DNA from: Nyssa sinensis
Lineage: Eukaryota; Streptophyta; Magnoliopsida; Cornales; Nyssaceae
DNA length: 64,000 bases
Assembly: GCA_008638375.1 (NCBI GenBank)
Contig: CM018050.1
Location: forward strand, 29,541,723 to 29,605,722
Direction: 5' to 3'
Part shown: positions 10,709 through 22,968 of the stretch, piece by piece
Layout of the letters: every line of letters begins with the position of its first letter
Numbering within the stretch: position 1 is the stretch's first letter
Position numbers and translations under genes: made by a program
The notes under the pieces: generated by a model
Told to the model about the DNA's origin: nothing
Seen by the model: only the letters and a program-made list of their open reading frames with translations
The model's database searches: none

Positions 10709-11690
10709 GTCTTCATAAATAAATATCTAGTTATTAATTGAAAGCATTTGATCAAAGATTTTGCTAAACCATTTTGTGTGTGTATGTGAGCAACAGGGTG
10801 TTCAACATTAATTCCTATTGACATGCAATATTCATTAAATGCTTAGGATGTAAACTCACCAGCATTATCAAGACGTATTGTCTTGATAGGATAATCAGAA
10901 AATTGTGCTCTTAATCGACTGATTTGAGCCAAGGAGTCTCACAAATATTACATTACGAGATGAAAGTAAACAGACATGAGACCATCTAGTTGATGCGTTT
11001 ATCAATACCATAGAGTAACGAAATGATCCACTTGGTAAGTGAATAGGTCCACGTATATCTCCTTCAATGCATTCTAAAAAAGCTGGAGATTCAACACTAA
11101 CATTCATTGGAGATGGCCTTATTATTAGTTTTCCATGAGAATAAGTAATGTATGAATGTTCACATGGTAAAAGAATTTTCTGGCTCTTTAAAGGATGTCT
11201 ATGTGAATTCTCAATGATTCTCTGCATCATTATTACCTTTGGGTGCCCAAATCGGTTATGCCAAAGTACAAAAGTATTTGAGTCACTGAATTTCTGGTTC
11301 ATCACATCATTTAATTCAATGACATTTATAGTAGTTTGGTACAGTCCCAATGAGAGAACATGAAATTTCTCCACAAAGCTCTTCCTATTTGAAATAACAG
11401 ATGTAATACAAAGGTATTCTATATTACTTTCATTAATGGTCTCAATATGATATCCATTTCGACAGATATCTTTAAAACTAGAAAAATTTCTTCTGGATTT
11501 TCTAAAGTATAAAGCAATATTTATATTAAATGTTGTCACATTCGACAATATGATGCTGGCTCTTCTAGAGCCTTCAATCATGTTTGCAGCACCAAATATG
11601 GTGTTGACATTAACTTTATGTAATTTCATAGTAAAGAAATGTCTTTTTATCTTGAATGATTGTATGAGTAATGGCACTATCTGCTAGACA
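10709..11690 (-). pseudogene. Copia-A protease tail, pre-integrase and integrase core
   Basis: Minus-strand translation includes NMIEGSRRASIIL and RRNFSSFKDICRNGYHIET (protease/GAG_pre-integrase linker), then VLWHNRFGHP and MMQRIIENSHRHPLK. Integrase core segments GDIRGPIHLPSGSFRYSMVL and INASTRWSHVCLLS follow, and near 10820 MSIGINVEHPVAHIHTQNGL. The two cysteines expected in the HHCC zinc finger are lost (the region reads HSYITYSHGKL where relatives have a C-x-x-C). The catalytic first Asp is in GDI. The element is inactive. Solo LTR-1 inserted at its low-coordinate end. Confidence 0.8.
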
Positions 11691-11918
11691 AATATCTCTA
11701 TTATTTATTTGGAAGCTATCAATTCATTATTATAAATAACATATTAAAAATAGAGACATAAAAAATTTAAAATGCATTAAAGTAACATAGTTCAATAGAA
11801 ACATTACAGTGAGTTAAACAACACAAATATAACAAAGAACACTAATTGACATGTATGTTCTCATCGCCTATTAAATGGTCAATTCTTCCACAATGATCTG
11901 CAAAGATATCTGAGACAT

Positions 11919-12168
11919 CTAGGTCTGTAATATCGATGGGATCATAAAAAAATCCATAAGGTCATTAGTAACATTCATAGGACCATTAGTAAAACTTGTT
12001 TCTATTTCTTTTCCTTTTTCCTTTAGTGATGTTTGATAAAGACCCACAAAATATCTAAGCGTACGACAGGTACGCATCCAGTGTTCTTTTCCACCATAAC
12101 GATAAACAAGATTCTTCAAGATCTTGAGCTAATTTCCATTTTCCCTTTTCTTGCTTTGCTTCAATATT
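11919..12168 (-). pseudogene. Copia-A Gag zinc-knuckle segment
   Basis: Minus-strand translation gives YRYGGKEHWMRTCRTLRYFV and LYQTSLKEKGKEIET, matching the Gag C-terminus of this copia type (normally C-x2-C-G-G-K-G-H-W-x4-C, here with both first cysteines changed). CACTA-1 starts immediately right of 12168; the N-terminal part of the same Gag resumes at 23432. Confidence 0.75.
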
Positions 12169-12440
12169 CACTACAAAAAAACCTACTTTTCGCGACGCAC
12201 ATTATTAGCGACGCACAAATAGGTGTCGCTAATAATAAGAAAAAAAGTAATAACAAAATTAGCTTCTCGCGTGAGAATAGGCGCAAAATTATTAGCGACG
12301 CACATATGGACATTAGCGACGCGTCGCTAATAGTTGGTTCGTTTGGCGACGCACACATGGGCTTCGCAAATACTTGGGCTGGACAATTAGCGACGCGTAT
12401 TTGGGTTATTAGCGACGTACGGTGTGCGTCGTTAATAACT
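12169..12440 (+). repeat. CACTA-1 left TIR and subterminal repeats
   Basis: CACTACAAAAAAA is followed by many copies of ATTAGCGACGCA and its reverse complement GCGTCGCTAAT. They can form hairpins. In CACTA elements such subterminal arrays bind the TNPA/TNPD-type proteins. The reverse complement of 43181-43508 has the same organisation. Confidence 0.8.
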
Positions 12441-14041
12441 CTTTATATTTAAAACAATTTGATCGCTCTCTCTCTCTCTCTCAGACAGTCTTTCTCTCTC
12501 TCTGATCAGGCACCATTTCCATCGCTCTGCTCTGTAGGGTTAAAAACTAAAAAGGGAAGGGGAGAACACATTGGGGAGGAGCGGCGCCCAGGTAGGCCAT
12601 TGCCCTTTCTCTTCTCTCTCTCTCAAACTCACATCTATTTCATTAATGATTTTGCGTATACTCTCTCTCTCTGTGTGTCCCCCTATATATGTGTATTTAT
12701 GCGTATTCTGTGTTTGAAGTTTTTTTTCAATTCACTATTTCTAAATTTTACAGAATAGTTTTTTTGTGTGTGTGTGTTTGCTAATCTTTTCTTTGTTTTA
12801 TTAAATTAATTTCTATGGTTTGATTTGGATAATGTTTAGGCTTCATGTTGATTGATGCTTGTAATCATATCTGGAGATTTTTTTTATTGTGATGGTTTTG
12901 TATTGTAAAAATGTCTCTAATAATGAATCAAACTTAAATTTGAATTAATCTTTTTTTTTTAAAAAAAAAAAACCTTTCCAATCATTGATTTAAACTTATT
13001 TAAAATTTATTTTTACTTAAACTTAAACTCAAATTTATAAAATACTGTTAAAAAACTCAAATCACCGTAAAACCCAATTTAAAACTTTTGGAAAGAGATG
13101 GAAATGTTTTGGGATATGATGGAAAATTTTTCAAAAGATTTGAGAAAGAATTAAGTAAATATTGAAGTGCATCAAACTCAAAAGAAACTTTTACTCAAAT
13201 ATTTTCAAGGCAATAACTCTTAGATTGAGTGTAAGGAGATATTATTACAAAATGCAGTTAAACTTTCCCTAAAAACTAATGGAGCGTTTGGTTTCCTAAA
13301 AATTCTCCTTATCATAATGTGTTAAAAGCAATGCCATTTATATCATCACTAAAGTCGGATGGCTAGATTTAGAACAAACTCTGCTCTTTCCTCCGAAGGG
13401 CATTTCACTTCTTGCAAACCATTATGTGTATACATTGAGTCTGTTGACTGAAGTTCATTGATTCCATTTGGATGGATTGCATTTTTGGTTCAATATAGTA
13501 CATATTCTGTGTGCCTTGCAAGTTGTAATATATGAATAGGTCTAGTTTTTTACATAGGATTGCTCTGTTGCTTAGCTTGTTCCCTAACTTAATGTGGGGT
13601 AATTGTAATGCTCTGATTTTTTTTTCAGTTTCCTTTATTTATTAATCCCTTGTGATTGAATTTGAATGCATAAATTGTGATTTTATGCTTTTTTATGTTA
13701 TGAAACTACGTATGTTCCTCAACTATTGTTGGAAACTGTGAATTCTAGTTAAAACCACTTACCCATGACCCGATCCATTTTCTAGTTCGTTGAATGGTTT
13801 TGTGCTTCGATTGCTGCACTGGCCTGCTTGGATTCTGCTCTAGTCTAGCTAGGATGCTTTTGTTTGAATCCCATATTTTATTTCCATTAGAAAAAAATGC
13901 AAACCTAATATAGGATTAAAATAATTTTGGGTAGATGGTCACTGCATTAACTTTTTTCTTCTTATTCTTTCTTCATCTGAGGGAGGTTTAACTGCTAAAT
14001 GGCTCCTTTGCTTTCTGATCAAACACTGGATCTACTATATA

Positions 14042-14043
14042 TC

Positions 14044-14096
<53 letters not shown>
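14042..14096. repeat. (CA)n(TA)n microsatellite
   Basis: A run of CA repeats passes directly into TA repeats. It is a compound dinucleotide repeat, likely length-variable. Confidence 0.9.
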
Positions 14097-14100
<4 letters not shown>

Positions 14101-16126
14101 GATGATATTTGTATAGTTAGGAGAAGATGACGATTGCCAACTACTAATTAGTTGACATATGGGTAAAGGTCTAAGCTATCAAACCTTTTATCACTGGATG
14201 ACAATACATAACAACTATAATCAACACCCACCCTGAAAAAATTAGTATAACAATAACATACCTAACAAGTCACTTTGATTGTATACAATGAATATTTATA
14301 CAATCCTTGGGACTTGCTCGAAATCACCAAAGCTCTAGAAGGCATTTTTACACACAGGCAGAAACAAAAATCTTATTTAAGAAAGGTCAAATTATAGGTA
14401 TAAAAATTTAGGGAGTTGATATGAATATAAAAAAAATAAAAAAAATTGGGAAGGGGGGGAGGTAGTTCTATTTTATTAAATTTTTTTAAATAAAATTAGT
14501 AATAAAAAATAAAATACCTAAATTTTTGAGAGGGTCAAGTAATATGTATTAAAATTGAGAGTTCATATGAATATATAAAAGAATTTGAGGATCAAATCCA
14601 ATTTTTTTTTATAAAAATTCTAATAAAATTAAGAATAAAAATTACAATATTTAAATTTTTGAGGACGTCCCTTTGTCCTCTTGGATCTGCCTCTAATTCC
14701 AAGCAAGTAGGTTTGGCATCAAAATTCTCAATATTGTAAAAAATTTGTTAAAATTTCAAAGAAAAAAACCTAATGATGTCAAAGAAAAAGATTTAATTTT
14801 ATAAAATGATCCCAAAAAAATAGAATCAAAAGGGTAAGAAGGAAAAACATAGAAAAGAAATATTATTTAGTGAAAATCATTCTAAGAAAAAAAATTTAAT
14901 ATGACAAAAATTAGAAATATAAATGACGTTGAAATTAATATACATGTAATAAGATTAAGATTAAGATCGAGATTTTATCTGAGTGGTATGAATAGTCAAT
15001 TTGCATAAAACTTGAGTGAGTTCAACCCTTCATTTTCTGTTGTATAAAAAAAAATGTGATAGGGTTGGCAAGTGTGAATGCATCTTTAAGCTTTTATTAA
15101 TTGTTATTCATTCACATTCTCCAGGATTGTTTTCAGTTAAAATTAATTATTATTTTTGGTCCAGTGAGATTTTGTAGAGCATTTGTTCTCTTGTAGATTA
15201 TAGAGTGGATCTCTCAATACAATAAAATTAATTAAATAAAATTTAAAAACAATTCACTGGTTGCATACTACGAATTTGTAGATTATAGAGTGCATATATA
15301 CAATAAAAATAAATTAAATAAAATTAAAATAATAGGATTCTGCTTAGACCGTTCGAATTTATTTGATTTTCTAATGATCAATCCTCAAAATCAACTCATG
15401 TCTTTACTTAATCTTTATTTGATAGGTACATTTCCAAGAGATTTAGGCAGCTTTTGAAGGACATCCAAACTACAGAGATCAGTTTCTACTTTGATTCTTT
15501 GTGCTTTAGGCTCTGTTTCTTTAGGATAAGTTTCAAGCTTTCAGGTAATACTTTGAATGTGCCTATTCTGATTTTGTAACAATACAAATGAAACAAAACT
15601 TGGTTTTTTAGCTTTCGACAGTATACAATTTCTATAATGACCTTGTTGAAATGTTCTCTCTCTAGAATTTCTTGTTTCTGACCCTTTTTAGATTACAAAT
15701 TCTATATCAAAAATATCTGATTGGTTTTCTCTTTCTATTTTTTTTTTCAAAAATCATTTCCAGTGGTCATCTTATTAGTTTAAGCTTTACTAAAATTGGG
15801 AGTGTCAGTACATAAACTAGGTATCTTGAAAAAGAGGACAGATAATCATGAGTATTTTTTTTTTTTTGAATGTGGAGTACACTGCCATGCAGCTGTACTG
15901 AGTTACTCTATTCATTGGCATGCACTTGTGCTGAGTTCCTCTATTCATTTTAAGGTGTTCTTATAATTACCTCTTAGTGCTGAACTTGACAGGTGAATAA
16001 GCAAGAGGATGATTTTTCTAGTGTTCTATCTTAATTAAGTTTTGATGGGAAGAAATATTTCTTGTTAAGATGGAAATTATACATATGGTAAACTTGAGTT
16101 CTATGGAGATGTACTAAATCAATTAT

Positions 16127-16510
16127 CTTTTTTTTTTTTTGATAAGTAGAGTATATTATTAATGAAAAAGTGGGCAACCTGTGTACACAAGAATAATAAA
16201 AATCCCAACCTAATGCACTAGCTCAATCTCTTATAAAATCAACCAAAAAAATGAGAATTTGGATATATTTTGGAAATCCAAAACTGAATGTGTCCAAAAG
16301 AAGTTGTTTAAACCTATACAAATGTACTTTCTATATCCTCAAAAGTCCTCCGAACATGACCACTTGAGCAACCAGCTAGTCATTACTTTCAAAATTTGTT
16401 ATATTTCAAACAAAGAGCATAATAAGTTCTAAGGGTCCTAGCTGCCCCACAATGCAAAAGCAAATGATTACAGGTGTCCTCAGCCATGCACACCAGTACG
16501 GAAGAACACA
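16127..16510 (-). mobile_element. LINE (L1-type) 3' fragment
   Basis: On the minus strand this fragment ends in a poly-A tail (poly-T at 16127-16141, followed by GATAAGTAGAG). Upstream on the minus strand, 16500-16440 translates to AEDTCNHLLLHCGAARTL, the zf-RVT motif near the C-terminus of plant L1-type reverse transcriptase proteins. The rest has stops. The 5' end is truncated, as is normal for LINEs. The exact 5' limit and target duplication were not found. Confidence 0.6.
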
Positions 16511-17547
16511 AGACCTCCTCAAAAAAGTTAATAGCCTTGTTGCTTTAGTGTTTTGTAGGATTTTAGTCAAAAAAATCCTTAAAATCTAGACACATGAGTG
16601 CATTTGGACCTTTTTCATGTATGTGTTCATTCAACATGTATTTTTTCATGGCTGTGCTTTTTCCCCCTCTTGTTTTTCATGTATGCGTTCATTGAACTAC
16701 AACTTAAACCCTAATCCCTTGCTCTTGAGTTCCTTTAAACAATAATTTTTATTTTTTATTTTTGTTTAGCTGCCAAGTAATAAGAGCTCTTGAGTCCGAT
16801 AGATTGAGAGATCAACTAGATAAACCTGACCTATTAAATCAGCTAATGGGTTTAGGTAGTAATTGATTTTCTTTTGTTGGTTATGTTGTTGTTGTCAGGT
16901 GCCAAGTAAATAATTCTTGATGAATGACCTTAATTAATAGATAAAAATTGAAAGCGAAGTGCTTTTACTTGTTATCAACCAAGATCAATATGTTTTGTAT
17001 TGGCATTTTTAATTCTATTGTTAATGTTTTTTAAAGCAAAACTTTGTCTGACAATCAGAGTTTGCCCTTACACTAATGAATTTTTTAATTGCATTCATGT
17101 AAGCCTAGCCCCGTTCGGGAGTCATTTTCATCACATATGAATCTTGTCGCGAAATTTGTTCGCGATTGGGTTCGTGTGTATGAAAATCGATTCTTGAATT
17201 ATCCAGAGAGGACAGTTCGAGAATGCATAAATCTGCATTGCAATCAATAGCGCATATGCTCGAATATTTCACTATGATAAAATTTCAGTACGGTCTCCTA
17301 TTGTTCTCTGGGTATATATTTAGGCGTACTAAAGTCTCTCTTGTATACTTGGAGAACCGTGGGGAGATGCTGTCAAAATTTTGTCTGAGTAAAATCAAGC
17401 ATTTGATTTGTTGTTGATTGCAATGTAGACTGTGCATTCACGAATGGGATAGGACCACCTTACCCTTTAGATAGAAGTTGGAGGTGATAGGATTCGTGTT
17501 TCATATTTATAACGAGTATCATTTTTGACTTGTATTAGTAGACGAAA

Positions 17548-19946
17548 ATGGATAAGAGTTGGATGGACTTGAGGGGCAGGCATTTGCCAGGATATGTGAA
17601 GGGGATCAAAGATTTTATTGAGTTTGCTCGTGCATCTGCAGATGGGAGAAAAAGGATAAGATGTCCATGTAGGAGGTGCAATAATAAGGATTATATGCAC
17701 ATAGATGAGGCTAAAGAGCACCTACTCGAACACGAGATGGACAAGAGGTATACGTGTTGGGAATTTCACGGGGAATGTCGTGACGTGAGTGGTATTTGAT
17801 GATAAAGAAGAAGACAACGATGATGACTTTGGTGATAATGTTAGGGTTGGTTACAAAGGCTCGCCACAAATGCTATCAGAATTGCAGGGGGCTACAATTG
17901 GGGTGAGTAGTCACAGGAGTGACACGAGACAATCGACCGCGTTTGAGTCGTTGTTGAGGGAAGATGAAAGATACTGTTAAAGCCCGGTTGGACTTGCAGG
18001 AGCTGGGAATAAGGAAAGAGCTGCACCTAATACGTAGCAGTGATAAATATATCGTGCCTCCTGCATAGTATACGTTATCATCCGTAGAGAGAATGAGGAT
18101 TTGCGAGTGGTTTAAATCGGTGAAGTTCCCAAATGGATACGCATCGAATATATCTCGGTGTGTAAATGTTATAGATGGGAAAATATCCAGATTGAAGAGC
18201 CATGACTGCTATGTCCTTTTACAACGACTTCTTTCGGTTGCACTATGTGGATATCTCACCGATGACATATTAACTACATTGACTGAGTTGGGTTGTTTCT
18301 TTAGAGAATTATGTGCGAAGACGTTGAATGTGGAAGTACTTGAAAAGCTCGAAAGGGATGTTGTCGTGATCCTCTGCAAGTTGGGACAGATTTTTCCTCC
18401 AGCTTTCTTTGATGTAATGGTCCACTTAGCTGTGCATTTGCCTCATGAGGCAAAAATTGGCGGACCTGTCCAATACCGTTGGATGTATCCAACAGAAAGG
18501 TACATTTAATTTTATGAATTATGTTATCTATCCATCCTAACTATTTTAATGTATAACTGATTAATTATCAAAACAGATATTTGCACACATTGAAGCAATA
18601 TGTGCGTAACAAAGCACGATCGGAAGGGTCAATTGTTGAGGCTTACGTTGATGCTGAATGTCTCACCTTCTGCTTTATGCATCTTGAAGATATTGAGACA
18701 AGGTTTAATCATCAAGAGCAAAATTATGATAGATGTCCAAGGCAACAACGAATTGGCCTTATGGTGTTTAATCAGAATGTTCGGCCAATAGGTGCCCGTA
18801 AATATGAATGGTGTCATTCTCAAGACTTGGAAAAAAGCCCACTATACCGTGCTCAACAACTGCGATGAGACATTGCCATATTTTAAGTAAGTTTATTAAA
18901 ATTATTGCAATACTATGTTAGTATACAAATGTGAGTTACATATAACATATCTCATCTTATGCAGTGAGCATACGATCGAGCTTTAGAGAGAACATGTATC
19001 AAGTTCTGATCTGGAGCAAAGATAACAAAATTTGTTTCCAAAGTGGTTCAGAGAACGTGTAAGAATAGGTTTCAATTAATTGTAATTGTATTAGTTAATA
19101 CATTTGTATTCAGTTAATTTTGTACTTGTATTGAATTAATAGATAAAGCTATTACGCCACCAACAATCTCCTGAGGCGTATGATCAATTATATTCATTGG
19201 CATGTGGTCCTGATCAAAAGATATCTCGCTACACCGGTTTAATTGTTGATGGTGTTCGATTTCACACGAGGGAACGTGAGGTCAGTCGGCGAACACAGAA
19301 TAGCGGGATTCTTGTTCAAGGAGATGGTGACAGAGGACAAACTGTAGATTACTGTGGTGTTTTACAAAACATCATACAGTTACATTATTGTTACGGTCAT
19401 TCTGTGTATATTTTTAAATGTGATTAATGAGATGTAAGTAATAAGAAGACTGGAATGCAGATCGATAAGCACTTCATAAGTGTTAATACGTCACGTACGA
19501 CATTTAAAGATGATCTGTATGTTTTGGCATCGGTTGCAAAACAAGTTTTCTATTTGAAGGACGCAAAAATAAGAGGTGATTGGCATGTTGTCCAAAAAAT
19601 AAAAACTAGAAATGTTTATGATGTCTTAGAAGTTGGTGAGGGAGATGAAGAGTTGGAGAGGATTGAGGAGGCACTACAAGAAGAGTCTCAAACTGTCCAC
19701 GATGGTATTGTCCGGCATGATCAAGAAAATGTTAGTTCGTATCGGTTGAATAGAACTAATGTGGAACCAGTTCATGTCATAGCTTCTAACGTCACCAATA
19801 CCACACAATTAGATCCGAGAGATGCAACATTCATTAATGATGATGATGATAAGGAAAGTGATTTTGATGATGAGACATTGTTAAAGTATTGTACCAAGAA
19901 TGAAAAAAATTCAAGTTCAGATGATGATAAAGACTCAGATGAATAA
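17548..19946 (+). pseudogene. CACTA-1 TNP2-like transposase gene, core deleted
   Basis: The ATG at 17548 opens a transposase-associated domain (MDKSWMDLRGRH, with RCPCRRCNN and YTCWEFHGE), followed by an acidic stretch. A 2-base deletion at about 17785 shifts the frame relative to CACTA-2. At about 17960-17975 the sequence jumps from LLREDE straight to the segment TVKARLDLQELGI, so the whole Transposase_21 catalytic region kept in CACTA-2 is absent. Next come DUF4218 (RICEWFKSVKFPNGY, IFPPAFFDVMVHLAVHLP), a 77-bp GT-AG intron (18500-18576), and a DUF4216-like tail (SRRTQNSGILVQGDGD, VFYLKDAKIRGDWHVVQ). The gene ends in an Asp/Glu/Ser-rich tail at 19946. Several stops are present. Without the catalytic core it cannot transpose itself. 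Confidence 0.8.
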
Positions 19947-20105
19947 TTATAATAGGTGTTATATGTATTCGGATCAAGTGTAATGGATTTTCAATTTTAT
20001 GATGTAATGGATTGTCAGTTTTATGGTGTAATGGATATTCAATTTTATGATGTAATGGATTTTAATTTTTATGATGTAATGGAATTTACTTTTAAACTTT
20101 CTTTT

Positions 20106-21573
20106 AGATGTGGTTGGACCAGGCTCATACAGATGCGCAGCCCAGTGGACCCATCAACCCCTTCCCCTTCCTCTGCAGGATCAACCGATCCTGCCATTAA
20201 TGGTATGTATAGTTTCACTTTGTACTAATGATTATATAAATATGGTACTAATTGTTTCTATTTTATTGTTTCTAAAGCTTCGGCCGCCACCTCTAGACGA
20301 GGGCGCGGTAGGTCGAAGAGTCGGAGTTTGTAGGCTCAGATGGAGGCAGCAGGGGGCTCGCAACTTCGGATTGAGCTACCTGAGGGCTTGTTGAAGCCCG
20401 TTGGTGGGTGGGCACAACAATTCACCACAGAGGTCGGCATCATTTGCCGACTACGCGCCCCACTCCATATTAATGATTGGAATCTCATCACTCAAGAGGA
20501 GCTACGGGATATTCATGCGCATATCCTGGTATGTCTTTTATTATTGTGTTGAACTAAATTTTAACATTTCTAATGCCGTAATGTTTTGAAAATGACATGC
20601 TTTACAAGAGAAGTTTGACATCGATCTCCACCTACCTCACGTAGCGAAGGCAGTGGACCGTTACCTAGGAGTCCGTTTCAGGGACTATCGACACCGTTTC
20701 CACATACACTACGAGGCAGAGGTGGCAGCTGGTAGAGAGCCCCGCGACAGACCCTACAGGGGGGTCACGATGGAGGATTGGATGTTACTGTGCGATCGGT
20801 TCGCAAGTGATGCATTCCAGGTAAAAATTGTCAAAATTACTTTTGTTGTCTAGTTTAAATCAGTATCATTTATACTAACCTTCTTTGTTTTGACCAAGTG
20901 TAGGAACCGAGTAGGAAAAATAGCGAGAGTAGAAGCAAGCAAAAGGTGACCCATTGTGGTGGATCACGTTCTTTTGTACAGTATAGGCATGATATGGTAA
21001 GTTAATAAATGTATCAAGTTCTTATTATATAATCTATTCATGAAATCAATCTTCACAAGCTACTATTTATTTGCTCCAGCGAGACCAGGAGACTGGTGCA
21101 CCACCCTGCCCTATTAATTTGTGGCATAGGATGCACTACAACCCCAATAAGGGTTTGGCTGGGCTTGAAGCACAGCGGCTTTATGTAAGTTTTTATGTAA
21201 TTTGCCACAGTATTACTAATTTAATATTAATCTAAAGTTATAAAAGTAGTAACATATATTTATGTTTTTATAAGAGGAGATGGTCCGGCTGCGTGCTCGG
21301 CCGACAGCTGAGGGTCAGGATCCACCGACCGATGACCAGATACGGGAAACTATTCTAGGCAAGAGGCGTGGCTATATGCGTGGCTTAGGGACTGGGGTGG
21401 CGTCAATGACATCGTCCTCTACCTTTACGAGTGATGCTAGGGCACACGCAGCCACTGTGGCAGTTCAACGAGAGAATGCAGAGCTGCGGCAGTAAGTAAA
21501 TAGCCTCGAGGAGCGATATTCCTAGTTAGAGGCTCTTGTGCAGACGATGCTCAACTAGCAACATGACTCCTTA
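20106..21573 (+). pseudogene. CACTA-1 second gene, Transposase_24/Ptta type
   Basis: Several short exons translate into one protein type. They include GGWAQQFTTEVGIICRLRAP, then FDIDLHLPHVAKAVDRYLG and FRDYRHRFHIHYE, and MEDWMLLCDRF. These are followed by a basic KNSESRSKQK stretch, then GAPPCPINLWHRMHYN and a coiled-coil-like AATVAVQRENAELRQ. This architecture belongs to the plant En/Spm-associated Transposase_24 family, which resembles the TNPA DNA-binding partner. Introns are small and GT-AG (for example from 20207 and 20530). The minus-strand copy in CACTA-2 (24549-25215) is homologous. The start is uncertain because the first exon differs in frame between copies. It could still be nearly intact; I call it probably degraded. 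Confidence 0.65.
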
Positions 21574-21630
21574 CAATCTTGGTAAGTTTTTACAATTATA
21601 TACTTTGATGGATTTATTATTTATAGAAAA

Positions 21631-22968
21631 TGTTACATAAACCCCATCACACACCTCACAAATGATAAAATAGACTTGCACGAAGTTACGACACTCGGTT
21701 TGGATTCTCGGTTTGAAACTTATGCAAGTGTTAGCTCCAAAAAGGCTCATTTTGGGATTTTGATAGACCAAAATCCCGGATATCAGCCTAAGTACATCAA
21801 AACCACATCACACACATCACAAATGATAAAATAAACTTACACAAAATTACGGTACTCGGTTCGGATGCCCGGTTTGAAACTTATGCAAGTTTTAGCTCCA
21901 AAAAGGCCTATTTTGGGATTTTGACAGACCAATATGCCGGATATCGGCCTACCTACACCGAAACCCTATCACACTCCTCATAAATGATAAAATAAACTTG
22001 CACGAAGTTACAGCACTCAGTTCGGATGCCCGGTTTGAAACTTATGCAAGTTTCAGCTCCAAAAAGGCCTATTTTGGGGTTTTGACAGACCAAAATGTCA
22101 GATATCGGCCTACCTACACCAAAACCTCAATACACACCTCACAAATAATAAAATAGACTTGCATGAATATACGGCACTCGGTTCGGATTCCCAGTTTGAA
22201 ACTTATGCAAGTTTCAGCTAAAAAAAGACCCATTTTGGGGTTTTGACAAACCAAAATGTCGGATATCGGCCTAAATACACTGAAACCACATCACACACCT
22301 CAAAAATGATAAAATAAACTTGTACGAAGTTACAACACTCAGTTCGGATGCCCAGTTTAAAACTTATGTAAGTTTCAGCTCCAAAAAGGCCCATTTTGGG
22401 GTTTTGACTGACCAAAATGCCGGATATTAGCCTACCTACACTGAAACCTCATCGCGCACCTCAAAAATGATAAAATAAACTTGCACGAAGTTACGACACT
22501 CGGTTTGGATGCCCGGTTTGAAAATTATACAAGTTTCAGCTCCAAAAAGACCCATTTTGGGGTTTTGACAGATCAAAATGCCGGATATCGGCCTACCTAC
22601 ACCGAAACCATATCACACACCTCACAAATGATGAAATAGACTTGCATGAACATACGACACTCAGTTCGGATGCCCGGTTTGAAACTTATGCAAGTTTCAA
22701 CTCTAAAAAGGCCCATTTTGGGTTTTAACAGACCAAAATGCCGGATATCGGCCTATCTACGTTGAAACCTCATCATACACCTCAAAAATGATAAAATAAA
22801 CTTGCACGAAGTTATGACACTCGGTTCAGATGCCCAGTTTGAAACTTATGCAAGTTTCAGCTCCAAAAATGCCCATTTTGGGGTTTTGACAAACCAAAAT
22901 GCCGGTATTGGCCTAACTACACCGAAACCCCATCACACACCTCACAAATGATAAAATAGACTTATGCT
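21631..22968 (+). repeat. 160-bp tandem array in CACTA-1 3' region
   Basis: About 8.3 head-to-tail copies of a roughly 160-bp unit are present. Each contains CATCACACACCTCACAAATG, a CACTCGGTTCGGATGCCCGG block, TTATGCAAGTTTCAGCTCC, CCCATTTTGGGGTTTTGAC and CCGGATATCGGCCTACCTAC. The CATCACAC-like mark recurs about every 160 bp (near 21643, 21806, 21966, 22126, 22286, 22446, 22606, 22766, 22926). Copies differ by scattered point changes. It lies between the last exon and the right TIR. Confidence 0.9.

Larger units (their letters stand above)
12441..17120. other. CACTA-1 5' non-coding region
   Basis: About 4.7 kb lie between the subterminal repeats and the first coding exon. The region starts with a CT-rich leader-like stretch (12465-12530) and is otherwise AT-rich. 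It holds a CA/TA microsatellite (14042-14096) and a reverse-oriented LINE tail (16127-16510). I see no gene. The matching region of CACTA-2 (40900-43180) is only about 2.3 kb, so extra sequence was probably gained here. Confidence 0.6.

Noticed and set aside
20106..21573. Active host regulatory gene
   Set aside because: It resembles Transposase_24, sits between CACTA ends and has a homologous copy in CACTA-2, so it is a transposon gene.
21631..22968. CRISPR-like array
   Set aside because: Units are contiguous 160-bp tandem repeats with no unique spacers, in a plant transposon.
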